41,562 bases of DNA from Chromatiaceae bacterium (GTDB lineage: Bacteria > Pseudomonadota > Gammaproteobacteria > Chromatiales > Chromatiaceae). The stretch spans positions 1-41,562 of the forward strand of contig REDK01000076.1 in NCBI GenBank assembly GCA_007693535.1, in the 5' to 3' direction. Numbering within the stretch: the first letter of the stretch is position 1; each line of letters opens with the position of its first letter. Shown here piece after piece: positions 19,314-25,474 of the stretch. The position numbers were made by a program, and so were the translations under genes. The notes below the pieces were generated by a model, which saw only the letters and a list, made by a program, of their open reading frames with translations, ran no database searches and was not told the origin of the DNA.

Positions 19314-20366
19314 TCAGCGGGGGTGGTGGTACCCGCTGGTGCTGTCATGCCTGCCCGCACATCGCTGGCGGGTGCGCTCGAAGGCGGCCTCGGCCTCGGC
19401 CAGGCGGGCGCGGATCTCGGGCTCGTATTCGATCGCGAAATCCAGAAAGGTGCGCGCGATCAGGGATAGCTCGCGTCCGCGGGAATAGACCAGGTGCCAG
19501 CGGCGCAGGATCGGAAATCCCTGCACGTCGAGCAGGGCAAGGCAGCCGCCGGCACTCTCCAGGGTCAGCGAATGCAGGGACAGGGCGGAGATGCCCAGGC
19601 CGCCAACGATGGCGTGTTTGATCGCCTCGTTGCTGCCGAGCTGCATGCGCACCCGCGGGGTGATCCCGGCCGCAGCATAGTGCTTGAGCACGGCATCGCG
19701 GATCCCGGAGCCGGGCTCGCGCAGGATCAGGTTTTCCTCGGCCAGGCGCGCGGTCGGGATCGCCCGCTCCTGTGCCAGGGGATGATCGGCGCGGGCCACC
19801 ATGACCAGGGGGTTGGGGGCGAAGGGGATGGCCTCGATGTGGCGATGGGTCTCGCGGGGCTGTCCCATCACATAGAGTTCGTCCTCGTGGGCCAGTAGCC
19901 GTTCCAGGATGTTCTCGCGGTTGGTGACCTTGAGCGAGACATCGATCCCGGGATAGACCTGACAGAAGGCGCCGAGGATCTCGGGGGCCACATTTTGTGC
20001 GGTGGTGAGCACGCCCAGGCGCAGGCGCCCGCGCCGCAGGCCCTTCAGGTCGGCGAGCTTGATCTCCAGGTTGGAGAGTACCCCGAGGATGTCGCGGCAG
20101 GCGGCATAGACCTCGCGCCCGGCGTCGGTGGGCTCGACGCTGCGTCCGACCGGGCGGAATAGGGGTGCACCGATGGCCTCGGAGAGCTTCTTGATCTGCA
20201 TCGAGACCGTGGGCTGGGTCAGGAACAGTTCCTCGGCGGCGCGGGTGAAGCTCCCTAGCCGCACGATCGCCTCCAGCAATTGCAATTGGCGCAGGGTGGT
20301 GTGCCGCAACAGATAGTCGGCACCGCCATCGCCGATCGTGCTCAGACCATCATTGATCGCTGGCAT
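19314..20366 (-). CDS. cbbR: LysR-type regulator of the Calvin cycle genes
   Basis: The N-terminal winged helix (LLRHTTLRQLQLLEAIVRLG, then SFTRAAEELFLTQPTVSMQI) is almost the CbbR consensus. The periplasmic-binding-protein-like effector domain follows, with GRLRLGVLTTAQNVAP and EPGSGIRDAVLKHYAAAG. CbbR activates cbb and carboxysome genes in response to metabolites such as RuBP or NADPH in relatives. The start is not certain: ATG 20366 and ATG 20420 both lack a clear ribosome-binding site, and the conserved part begins about 18 residues after the former. CbbR genes are commonly divergent from cbbL, but this one lies downstream of the whole cso operon in the same orientation. A C-terminal tail of about 20 polar residues exceeds the usual 300-330 residue length. 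Confidence 0.9.
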   Translation of the reverse strand: MPAINDGLSTIGDGGADYLLRHTTLRQLQLLEAIVRLGSFTRAAEELFLTQPTVSMQIKKLSEAIGAPLFRPVGRSVEPTDAGREVYAACRDILGVLSNLEIKLADLKGLRRGRLRLGVLTTAQNVAPEILGAFCQVYPGIDVSLKVTNRENILERLLAHEDELYVMGQPRETHRHIEAIPFAPNPLVMVARADHPLAQERAIPTARLAEENLILREPGSGIRDAVLKHYAAAGITPRVRMQLGSNEAIKHAIVGGLGISALSLHSLTLESAGGCLALLDVQGFPILRRWHLVYSRGRELSLIARTFLDFAIEYEPEIRARLAEAEAAFERTRQRCAGRHDSTSGYHHPR

Positions 20367-20457
20367 CTGAAAGTGGTCGCCGGTGCTGCCGGCATTGCGC
20401 TTGGCGCGGCGCCCGACCATGCTGATTCAGCGTGGCGGACCAATGCTGGCCGCTGCG

Positions 20458-20488
20458 CGGGCGCCGTGGGCGGACACCACGGCACCCG
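20458..20488 (-). terminator. Hairpin between the cso operon and cbbR
   Basis: Two 12-base arms at 20458-20469 and 20477-20488 pair with one wobble position around a 7-base loop. On the minus strand this follows the last cso gene (stop at 20525) and precedes cbbR. There is no T-run after it, so it may be a weak or factor-assisted terminator or an RNA-processing site rather than a classical intrinsic terminator. Confidence 0.4.
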
Positions 20489-20524
20489 CTGGCAACCGGC
20501 AGCGGTCAGAGTGGTGCCGACTGA

Positions 20525-20740
20525 TCAATCGGGCCAGATACGTTGGCCGCTGTGGTAGGGATCGTCCAGGGACGGGTTGCTGGCTCGCGCGGCACTGGGT
20601 AGGGCGGATGCGCCGAAGGCCGGGCCCGCCGGGCGAGCGGATGCCCCGCCACGGGGGCCGCCACGCGGGCTGGGCTTTCGCCGGGGTGGGGTGGACGCCG
20701 TGCCGTCGGTGCTGCCAGTGCTGCTGCTCTCTTCGCTCAT
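20525..20740 (-). CDS. Small disordered carboxysome-operon protein, candidate McdB-like positioning adaptor
   Basis: The 71-residue product starts MSEESSSTGSTDGTASTPPR, has an Arg/Gly/Pro-rich middle (RRKPSPRGGPRGGASARPAG) and ends DPYHSGQRIWPD with a tryptophan three residues from the C-terminus. Its ATG overlaps the acRAF stop by ATGA and sits seven bases after GGAGG, so it is translated as the last gene of the operon. Known alpha-carboxysome McdB proteins are disordered, lie at this end of cso operons, and use an invariant C-terminal tryptophan to bind carboxysomes. This is the basis for the proposal. The expected partner, the ParA-type ATPase McdA, is not beside it or elsewhere in the window. 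It is shorter than McdB proteins I know of. Identity is inference; that it is a real gene is well supported by its initiation signals. Confidence 0.6.
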   Translation of the reverse strand: MSEESSSTGSTDGTASTPPRRKPSPRGGPRGGASARPAGPAFGASALPSAARASNPSLDDPYHSGQRIWPD

Positions 20741-21009
20741 GTGCGATCCTCCAGGGGTGCATCGACCAAGGTATCGACCTGTTGCGCAAAGGCCTCGATG
20801 GCGGCGGTGAGAGTACCGCTGGTCTCATCGGCGAACAGGGTCAGGTTCACGTAATCACGCCCGAAACTCTGGTTCGGGTAGACGCCGGTCGCCTCCGACA
20901 GGTCGGCGATGCGGTCGAGGACCACCCGCAGCCGGTCGTAGTCCGGGAATTCCAGGCGGCGTTCCAGTCGCAGGGGGCGGTCGCGGCGACGCCAGGGATG
21001 AGCGGCCAT
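20737..21009 (-). CDS. acRAF: Alpha-carboxysome RuBisCO assembly factor (pterin dehydratase-like)
   Basis: The 90-residue protein contains LERRLEFPDYDRLRVVLDRI, then ADLSEATGVYPNQSFGRDYV and NLTLF. This is the pattern of the inactive pterin-4a-carbinolamine dehydratase homologue of alpha-carboxysome operons, which acts as a chaperone in form IA RuBisCO assembly. The dehydratase active-site histidines of true pterin enzymes are not evident. It follows the bacterioferritin-like gene by 75 bases and overlaps the McdB-like gene by ATGA. Its place downstream of csoS1 agrees with operons of other chemoautotrophs. Confidence 0.85.
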   Translation of the reverse strand: MAAHPWRRRDRPLRLERRLEFPDYDRLRVVLDRIADLSEATGVYPNQSFGRDYVNLTLFADETSGTLTAAIEAFAQQVDTLVDAPLEDRT

Positions 21010-21084
21010 GGTCGGTTTCCGATCGCGTCAGGGGTGCCGGTGCGTACCTCGCCCGCATGGTGCGGGTCCAGTTGCCGGGCGGCG

Positions 21085-21558
21085 CTAGAAGTAGGCCCGT
21101 TCTTCCGGTGCTTGCGGTTGGACGCCCAAGTCGGCCAGCCAGGTCTGGATCGCCCCGGCATGGGCCAGTTCGTCTTGCAGCAGGCCGTTGAAGAACTCAG
21201 CGTTTTCATGGTCGGCAATGCGCCGGCAAAACAGCATTGCCTCCTCGTAAAGGGCAACGATCTCGGCCTCCAGCGCGGCATCCTGCAGCAGCAGGCTGAC
21301 CAGGTCGCGTGCGACTCCAGCCGGGCGCAACTGCGATGCGTTGGGGGCGACTCCAAGGCCAAGCATGCGCTTGACGATGCGGTCGGCGTGCTGCATCTCC
21401 TCGACGGTTTCGTGCCGGAGGCGATCGGCAGCCTCGCGCAGCCCCCAGGCCTCGGCCAGTGCTGCCTGAGTCATATATTGTTGCACCGCCGAGTATTCCA
21501 GGCTCAGGGCGCGGCCCAGATAGCCCAGGGTGCGGGGATGAACGCTTGCGTGTCGCAT
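21085..21558 (-). CDS. Bacterioferritin-like protein of the carboxysome operon
   Basis: The 157-residue protein is a four-helix ferritin-like bundle with diiron ligands in the expected places: E21 in LSLEYSAVQQY, E54-x-x-H57 in EEMQHADR, E99 in LEAEIVALYEE and E130-x-x-H133 in DELAHAG. A bacterioferritin-domain gene is a regular member of cso operons in chemoautotrophs, but its function there is not established; iron storage or redox protection has been suggested. It lies 130 bases downstream of the last csoS1 gene and 75 bases before acRAF. The ATG at 21558 lacks a strong ribosome-binding site. Confidence 0.85.
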   Translation of the reverse strand: MRHASVHPRTLGYLGRALSLEYSAVQQYMTQAALAEAWGLREAADRLRHETVEEMQHADRIVKRMLGLGVAPNASQLRPAGVARDLVSLLLQDAALEAEIVALYEEAMLFCRRIADHENAEFFNGLLQDELAHAGAIQTWLADLGVQPQAPEERAYF

Positions 21559-21687
21559 CGACAGGCCGAGGTTGCTTGATCCGGTAGCAGGGGGCGGGGA
21601 GGTGGTTGCCAGGGCGCCGCCGCGTCAGGATGGCCCGTCGCGGTAAAGCGGGCGCTCAGCGCCTGGCAAATGGTGCCGCGGGCAACC

Positions 21688-21993
21688 TCAGTCGGCGCTG
21701 GCGCTGCCGGTGGGCAGGATGGGCTCCACCTCGCGATGCGGGCGGGCGATGATATGCGCGGCGACGAGACCATCGCCGACCCGCTCGCAGGCGTCGGCGC
21801 CAGCGCGTACGGCGGCATTGACGGCACCGGTCTCACCGCGCACCAGCACGGTGACATAGCCGCCACCGACGAACTCGCGCCCGATCAGGCGGACCTCGGC
21901 AGCCTTGGTCATCGCATCCGCTGCCTCAATGGCGGGCACCAGCCCGCGGGTCTCGATCATGCCGAGGGCAATGCCCATGGTCTCGCTGGCCAT
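21688..21993 (-). CDS. csoS1: Carboxysome shell hexamer protein CsoS1, third copy
   Basis: This is a 101-residue single BMC-domain protein, with [20 protein letters not shown], then the pore-lining segment [17 protein letters not shown] and the C-terminal [18 protein letters not shown]. Six subunits form a flat hexagonal tile of the shell whose central pore admits small anions such as bicarbonate and RuBP. GGAGA lies eight bases before the ATG. The protein differs from the second copy at only a couple of residues near the C-terminus, but its DNA has diverged more at synonymous sites than the other two copies have from each other. Confidence 0.95.
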   Translation of the reverse strand: MASETMGIALGMIETRGLVPAIEAADAMTKAAEVRLIGREFVGGGYVTVLVRGETGAVNAAVRAGADACERVGDGLVAAHIIARPHREVEPILPTGSASAD

Positions 21994-22111
21994 CTTTGCA
22001 TCTCCGGTCTAGGTCTGGTCTGGCTCCCTGCGCCGCCAGCGGCGCGGCGGCGGCGGTCGGGGTCGGGGGGCGGGCCGGTGCCGGGCCCGCGGCGGTGCGC
22101 TGGCGCCGGGA

Positions 22112-22417
22112 TCAGTCGGCGGCGGCGCTGCCGGTGGGCAGCACCGGCTCCACCTCGCGGTGCGGGCGGGCAATGATGTGCGCGGCGACGAGGCCATCGC
22201 CGACCCGTTCGCAGGCATCGGCGCCGGCCCGCACCGCAGCGTTCACTGCGCCGGTCTCGCCGCGCACCAGCACGGTCACATAACCGCCGCCGACAAATTC
22301 GCGCCCGATCAGGCGTACCTCGGCGGCCTTGGTCATGGCGTCTGCCGCCTCGATCGCCGGCACTAGTCCGCGGGTCTCAATCATGCCCAGCGCAATGCCC
22401 ATGGTTTCGCTTGCCAT
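22112..22417 (-). CDS. csoS1: Carboxysome shell hexamer protein CsoS1, second copy
   Basis: This 101-residue BMC-domain protein is nearly identical to the third copy (ending REVEPVLPTGSAAAD instead of [15 protein letters not shown]). GGAGA precedes the ATG. It shares long identical DNA tracts with the first copy upstream, including an 80-base block around 22167-22248, which points to recent gene conversion. The gaps to its neighbours are 80 and 118 bases. The product is a bulk facet tile of the shell, with the FVGGGY pore motif. Confidence 0.95.
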   Translation of the reverse strand: MASETMGIALGMIETRGLVPAIEAADAMTKAAEVRLIGREFVGGGYVTVLVRGETGAVNAAVRAGADACERVGDGLVAAHIIARPHREVEPVLPTGSAAAD

Positions 22418-22497
22418 CTTGTGTCTCCGTCGTTTGCAGTCGTTGAATCTGTCGTGCTTGCTATCGAAAGGTGACCGGGCGCCGGGCGCGCCCCGCG

Positions 22498-22821
22498 TCA
22501 GCGCCCCGGCTGCCCCGGCGCGAAGCCTGGGGCCTTGCGTTCCAGCACCGGCTCCACCTCGGCGTGTGGCCGGGCAATGATGTGCGCGGCGACGAGGCCA
22601 TCGCCGACCCGTTCGCAGGCATCGGCGCCGGCCCGCACCGCAGCGTTCACCGCGCCGGTCTCGCCGCGCACCAGGACGGTCACATAACCGCCGCCGACGA
22701 ATTCGCGCCCAATCAGGTGCACCTCGGCGGCCTTTGTCATCGCATCCGCGGCCTCGATCGCCGGCACTAGCCCGCGCGTCTCGATCATGCCCAGCGCGAT
22801 CCCGAATCGTTGGCCTGCCAT
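22498..22821 (-). CDS. csoS1: Carboxysome shell hexamer protein CsoS1, first copy (with longer C-terminal tail)
   Basis: The 107-residue BMC-domain protein keeps the same core as the other two copies but starts [20 protein letters not shown], has HLIG for RLIG near residue 35, and ends in a different tail (PHAEVEPVLERKAPGFAPGQ and three more residues). It is the first hexamer gene of the operon, as csoS1C is in Halothiobacillus, and follows a 148-base gap with a strong hairpin. AGGAG lies eight bases before ATG 22821. Tail differences could tune tile-tile or cargo contacts; this is inference. Confidence 0.94.
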   Translation of the reverse strand: MAGQRFGIALGMIETRGLVPAIEAADAMTKAAEVHLIGREFVGGGYVTVLVRGETGAVNAAVRAGADACERVGDGLVAAHIIARPHAEVEPVLERKAPGFAPGQPGR

Positions 22822-22906
22822 TTGTCTATCTCCTACCTCTCGTGGAAGGGTCGCGGGTCCGGGCGTCCGGCCGGGTGACCCGGGGATCGAATCATGTTGC
22901 GTACTT

Positions 22907-22942
22907 GCTGGTCTATCAGTGACCCAGCACTGGCAGACCAGC
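22907..22942 (-). promoter_or_regulatory. Strong RNA hairpin between csoS4B and the first csoS1
   Basis: On the minus strand the sequence folds as an 8-base-pair perfect stem (GCTGGTCT with AGACCAGC), a 2x2 internal loop, then a 5-base-pair stem (CAGTG with CACTG) closing a 6-base loop. It lies in the 148-base gap that separates the pentamer genes from the hexamer genes. There is no T-run, so RNA processing or 5'-end stabilisation of the downstream csoS1 message is more likely than termination. Confidence 0.5.
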
Positions 22943-22969
22943 CCGGCTGCCCGTTGTCGGCGGCCCGAT

Positions 22970-23299
22970 TCAGGCCGCTTGAGCCGCGCCGCTATCTGGG
23001 GCTGGCGCCTGGGAGGTCGCCCGACTGGTGGCCGGCGCGGTGCGGGCCAGGGTCTCCGGCTCCCAGTGGTCGATGATCCCGCCGATGGTCAGGTCGGTGA
23101 GGATGCTGGCATCGCCCATCGCGTAGCGCCCGGCCGAGCCGCTGGCGGTGAACACCCAGTTGCCCGGGCGCGTGCCGACCGGATCGGTGGCCACTTGCAG
23201 TTTGCCCTTGCGATCCTTGAGGATGCGCAGGCTGCAGTGTTCCAGCCCGGGGATGCGATAGGTGCACACCAGCGTGCCGACCACCTGATTGATGTCCAT
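22970..23299 (-). CDS. csoS4B: Carboxysome shell vertex pentamer protein CsoS4B
   Basis: The 109-residue protein has the BMV (EutN/CcmL) fold signatures: LVCTYRIPGLEHCSLRIL near the start, DPVGTRPGNWVFTASGSAGR in the middle and DLTIGGIIDHWE at the end of the domain. Pentamers of this family cap the vertices of the icosahedral shell. The domain ends near residue 83, the usual length. Here about 26 further residues of Ala, Pro, Ser and Thr (APATSRATSQAPAPDSGAAQ) form a disordered tail that typical homologues lack. It lies 24 bases downstream of csoS4A. The ATG at 23299 has only a weak ribosome-binding site, as suits a minor shell component. Confidence 0.92.
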   Translation of the reverse strand: MDINQVVGTLVCTYRIPGLEHCSLRILKDRKGKLQVATDPVGTRPGNWVFTASGSAGRYAMGDASILTDLTIGGIIDHWEPETLARTAPATSRATSQAPAPDSGAAQAA

Positions 23300-23323
23300 C
23301 GTGCTGCCCGTTGCCCGCCGCGC

Positions 23324-23578
23324 TCAGGTCGGCACCGTCGGATCCCAGTCGTCGATGATGCCGACGATGGTGAGATCGCTGGGATACTCCTTGCTGCCGG
23401 CTGCCTCGCGGGCGGCCGAGCTGCCGACACAGATGACCCAGTCGCCCGGCTTGGCGCCGACCGCGTCCACCGCCACCAGTTGGGCGGAACCGTCGAGCAC
23501 CACCTGCAGGTGTTTGTGCTCGAACCCGGGGATGCGGTTGGTGGAGACCAACGGCTTGATGACCTGACAGATCTTCAT
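23324..23578 (-). CDS. csoS4A: Carboxysome shell vertex pentamer protein CsoS4A
   Basis: This 84-residue single-domain BMV protein reads MKICQVIKPLVSTNRIPGFE, then DAVGAKPGDWVICVGSSAAR and DLTIVGIIDDWDP. It is of standard length and forms pentamers for shell vertices. The start is 11 bases after the csoSCA stop, so translation is probably coupled. CsoS4A and CsoS4B differ in the loop at residues 25-40 as in other alpha-carboxysomes. Confidence 0.94.
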   Translation of the reverse strand: MKICQVIKPLVSTNRIPGFEHKHLQVVLDGSAQLVAVDAVGAKPGDWVICVGSSAAREAAGSKEYPSDLTIVGIIDDWDPTVPT

Positions 23579-23589
23579 GATGCCCCCGG

Positions 23590-25398
23590 TCAGTGGCCGA
23601 CGACGGCCGGGTCCAGCGACGAGCCGACGATCTCGATTTGCGCCTGGTTATCGCAATCGCGCACCACGCGCAGGCAATGCAGCAGGCCGTCGGCACAGAG
23701 CTTGGGATAGCGTGCCTTGAGCGCCGCGGCGATGCGTTCGCAATGGGCCACTGCCCGTTCGCGCGCCCCCGGTACCCGGCTGTGATAGTCGTAGCGCACG
23801 ATCACCGGAACCGGCAGACCATGCACGATATTGAGCCCGGTGAAGATGCGAATGCCGACATCCAGATCGGCCGCTCCTTCCTCGACCGTATCGAGATAAG
23901 CGAAATAGGTGAGGTTGCGCAGTTGAATCTCTTCGAATCCGAAGCCGGTGCCGATGAATCGCTCGGCATGATCGGTATCCTGGTAATGGCCGCCATGGTA
24001 TTGGCGGACATAATCGATCTGGGCCAGATTGTGCTCGATCAGCCGGGCGATCAGTTGCACCATGCCGTCGCTGGGGGCGGCGCTGGCAGCCGCACGGCTA
24101 CCGCTGCTGGCGGCGCGTCCGGGGGCATGGGCACGGATCAGTTCGGCGATGCGTGCGCGTGCCTCGGTCGGCGTCAGGCCGCTGGTGATCTGATGCACCT
24201 TGGTGGCCTCCAGCCAATGCTCTAGGTCGCAATAGCCATCGCGGTCCGGCACATGGACGCGGATCGCATCGGTGTCGGTATCCATGCCGATCAGCAGCAG
24301 GTCGACCGAGGCGCCGCAGCAGAAGCTGTTCTCGATCGCCTGCCGCAGGGCCTTGAGGCGCTCCCAGCCGGCGCGGGCAGCGGCGGCATCATCGGAACCG
24401 TGCGCGGCACAGCCGCGATGACCCGGGTCCAGGCTGCTGTAGTGATAGACCACCGCCTTCAGATAGCGGGTGGGGGCGTCGGCCGGGTTCGGCCGCCCTT
24501 CGCGGAAGCGCAGCAGTTCGGTCTCGATCCATTTTTCGACGGTGTCTTCGATATCGAACAGCGCCCCGGCATAGGAGCGGCGGCGCACGGTGCCATAGGG
24601 CAGGCGCAAGACATAAGAGATGGCATGGGCCAGACGGCCATCGGCGCAGGGGGTGATGTCGAGGGCGTGAAAGCCGCACTCTTGCAGGAAGGCCTGAAAG
24701 GCGCTGCCATCGCGCCCGCCGAGCGGGTCTTGCTGAAAGAAGTCGTCGCTGAAGCGGCGATAGGTCTCGAACACCGTCCAGGCAAACAGCCGGCGCATGT
24801 CGAGGCCGGTGACCCAGGCGTCATCGAGCAGGTGCGTGGGTGGCTCCACGCCCAAGCGCTTGCGGGCAATACGCTGAGCGCGCTCGACGAAGTCGGGCTC
24901 GCAGCGATGACTGGCGATCTCCTTGAGCACCGGTACGATGACGTCGAAGGCTTGGCGTACCGAGGAGTCGTAGGCATAGAGCCGGGCGTTCTGCTCGTGA
25001 TCGGTTAGGCAATGTAGACCAGCTGCCGAGGTCGCCCGCGGCGCCAACACCGGTGCCTCGGGTTGGCGCTGCGCCGGCCGCCGTGCCTGGTTCGGCGTCG
25101 ACGGCGTTGGCAGTCCCGCTTGCCGGCCTGGCGCCGGTGGGCGCGGTGGGCGGGTCGGCCGGAGCCGGCGCTCGCCGCGGCCATGTCCAGCAGCCGGTGT
25201 CGTCGCGGCCGGGCGCCGGGCGCGCTGGTCGGCTAGCGTTGCAGCGACCGCCGACGGACCCGCGGGCTGGATGCTGGCGTCGCCTGTCTGCTCCGGTGCC
25301 CGAGCGGGGACGGGCAGGGCCCGCGCACGCACCGGGACCGTGGGCTCGCTCAGGGCGAGTCCGCGGCGGCGCGGCGATGGTCGGGTACGGCTCGGCAT
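23590..25398 (-). CDS. csoSCA: Carboxysomal carbonic anhydrase CsoSCA (CsoS3)
   Basis: This epsilon-class (beta-related) enzyme converts bicarbonate to CO2 inside the carboxysome. The zinc ligands and catalytic dyad can be placed by comparison with the Halothiobacillus enzyme: C251, D253 and R255 in PCADGR, H319 in VYHYSS and C330 in HRGCAAHGS. The catalytic, central and C-terminal domains follow, the last containing QYHGGHYQDTDHAERFIGTG. The protein has 602 residues against about 514 in Halothiobacillus. The excess is an N-terminal stretch of about 130 residues, rich in Arg, Pro and Ala, before LHCLTDHEQNARLY where homology starts. In relatives the disordered N-terminus binds RuBisCO, so this extension may affect recruitment. 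It starts 76 bases after csoS2. Confidence 0.93.
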   Translation of the reverse strand: MPSRTRPSPRRRGLALSEPTVPVRARALPVPARAPEQTGDASIQPAGPSAVAATLADQRARRPAATTPAAGHGRGERRLRPTRPPRPPAPGRQAGLPTPSTPNQARRPAQRQPEAPVLAPRATSAAGLHCLTDHEQNARLYAYDSSVRQAFDVIVPVLKEIASHRCEPDFVERAQRIARKRLGVEPPTHLLDDAWVTGLDMRRLFAWTVFETYRRFSDDFFQQDPLGGRDGSAFQAFLQECGFHALDITPCADGRLAHAISYVLRLPYGTVRRRSYAGALFDIEDTVEKWIETELLRFREGRPNPADAPTRYLKAVVYHYSSLDPGHRGCAAHGSDDAAAARAGWERLKALRQAIENSFCCGASVDLLLIGMDTDTDAIRVHVPDRDGYCDLEHWLEATKVHQITSGLTPTEARARIAELIRAHAPGRAASSGSRAAASAAPSDGMVQLIARLIEHNLAQIDYVRQYHGGHYQDTDHAERFIGTGFGFEEIQLRNLTYFAYLDTVEEGAADLDVGIRIFTGLNIVHGLPVPVIVRYDYHSRVPGARERAVAHCERIAAALKARYPKLCADGLLHCLRVVRDCDNQAQIEIVGSSLDPAVVGH

Positions 25399-25474
25399 GG
25401 TCCTGTCCTACGCTGACGGCTGACTCGATGGCGACTGGCTGGGGCTGGTGCTGATGACCGGGGGTACGGCGGCT

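Larger units (their letters stand above)
22112..22821. repeat. Near-identical direct repeat of the first two csoS1 genes
   Basis: The blocks 22167-22248 and about 22571-22650 are the same over roughly 80 bases, including synonymous positions, whereas the third copy at 21688-21993 differs at many synonymous sites in the matching region. This pattern is that of recent exchange between the two adjacent copies. Confidence 0.6.

Noticed and set aside
21688-22821. Three spaced near-identical units considered as a repeat array or mobile duplication
   Set aside because: Each unit is a complete csoS1 gene with its own ribosome-binding site; tandem csoS1 copies are normal in cso operons.
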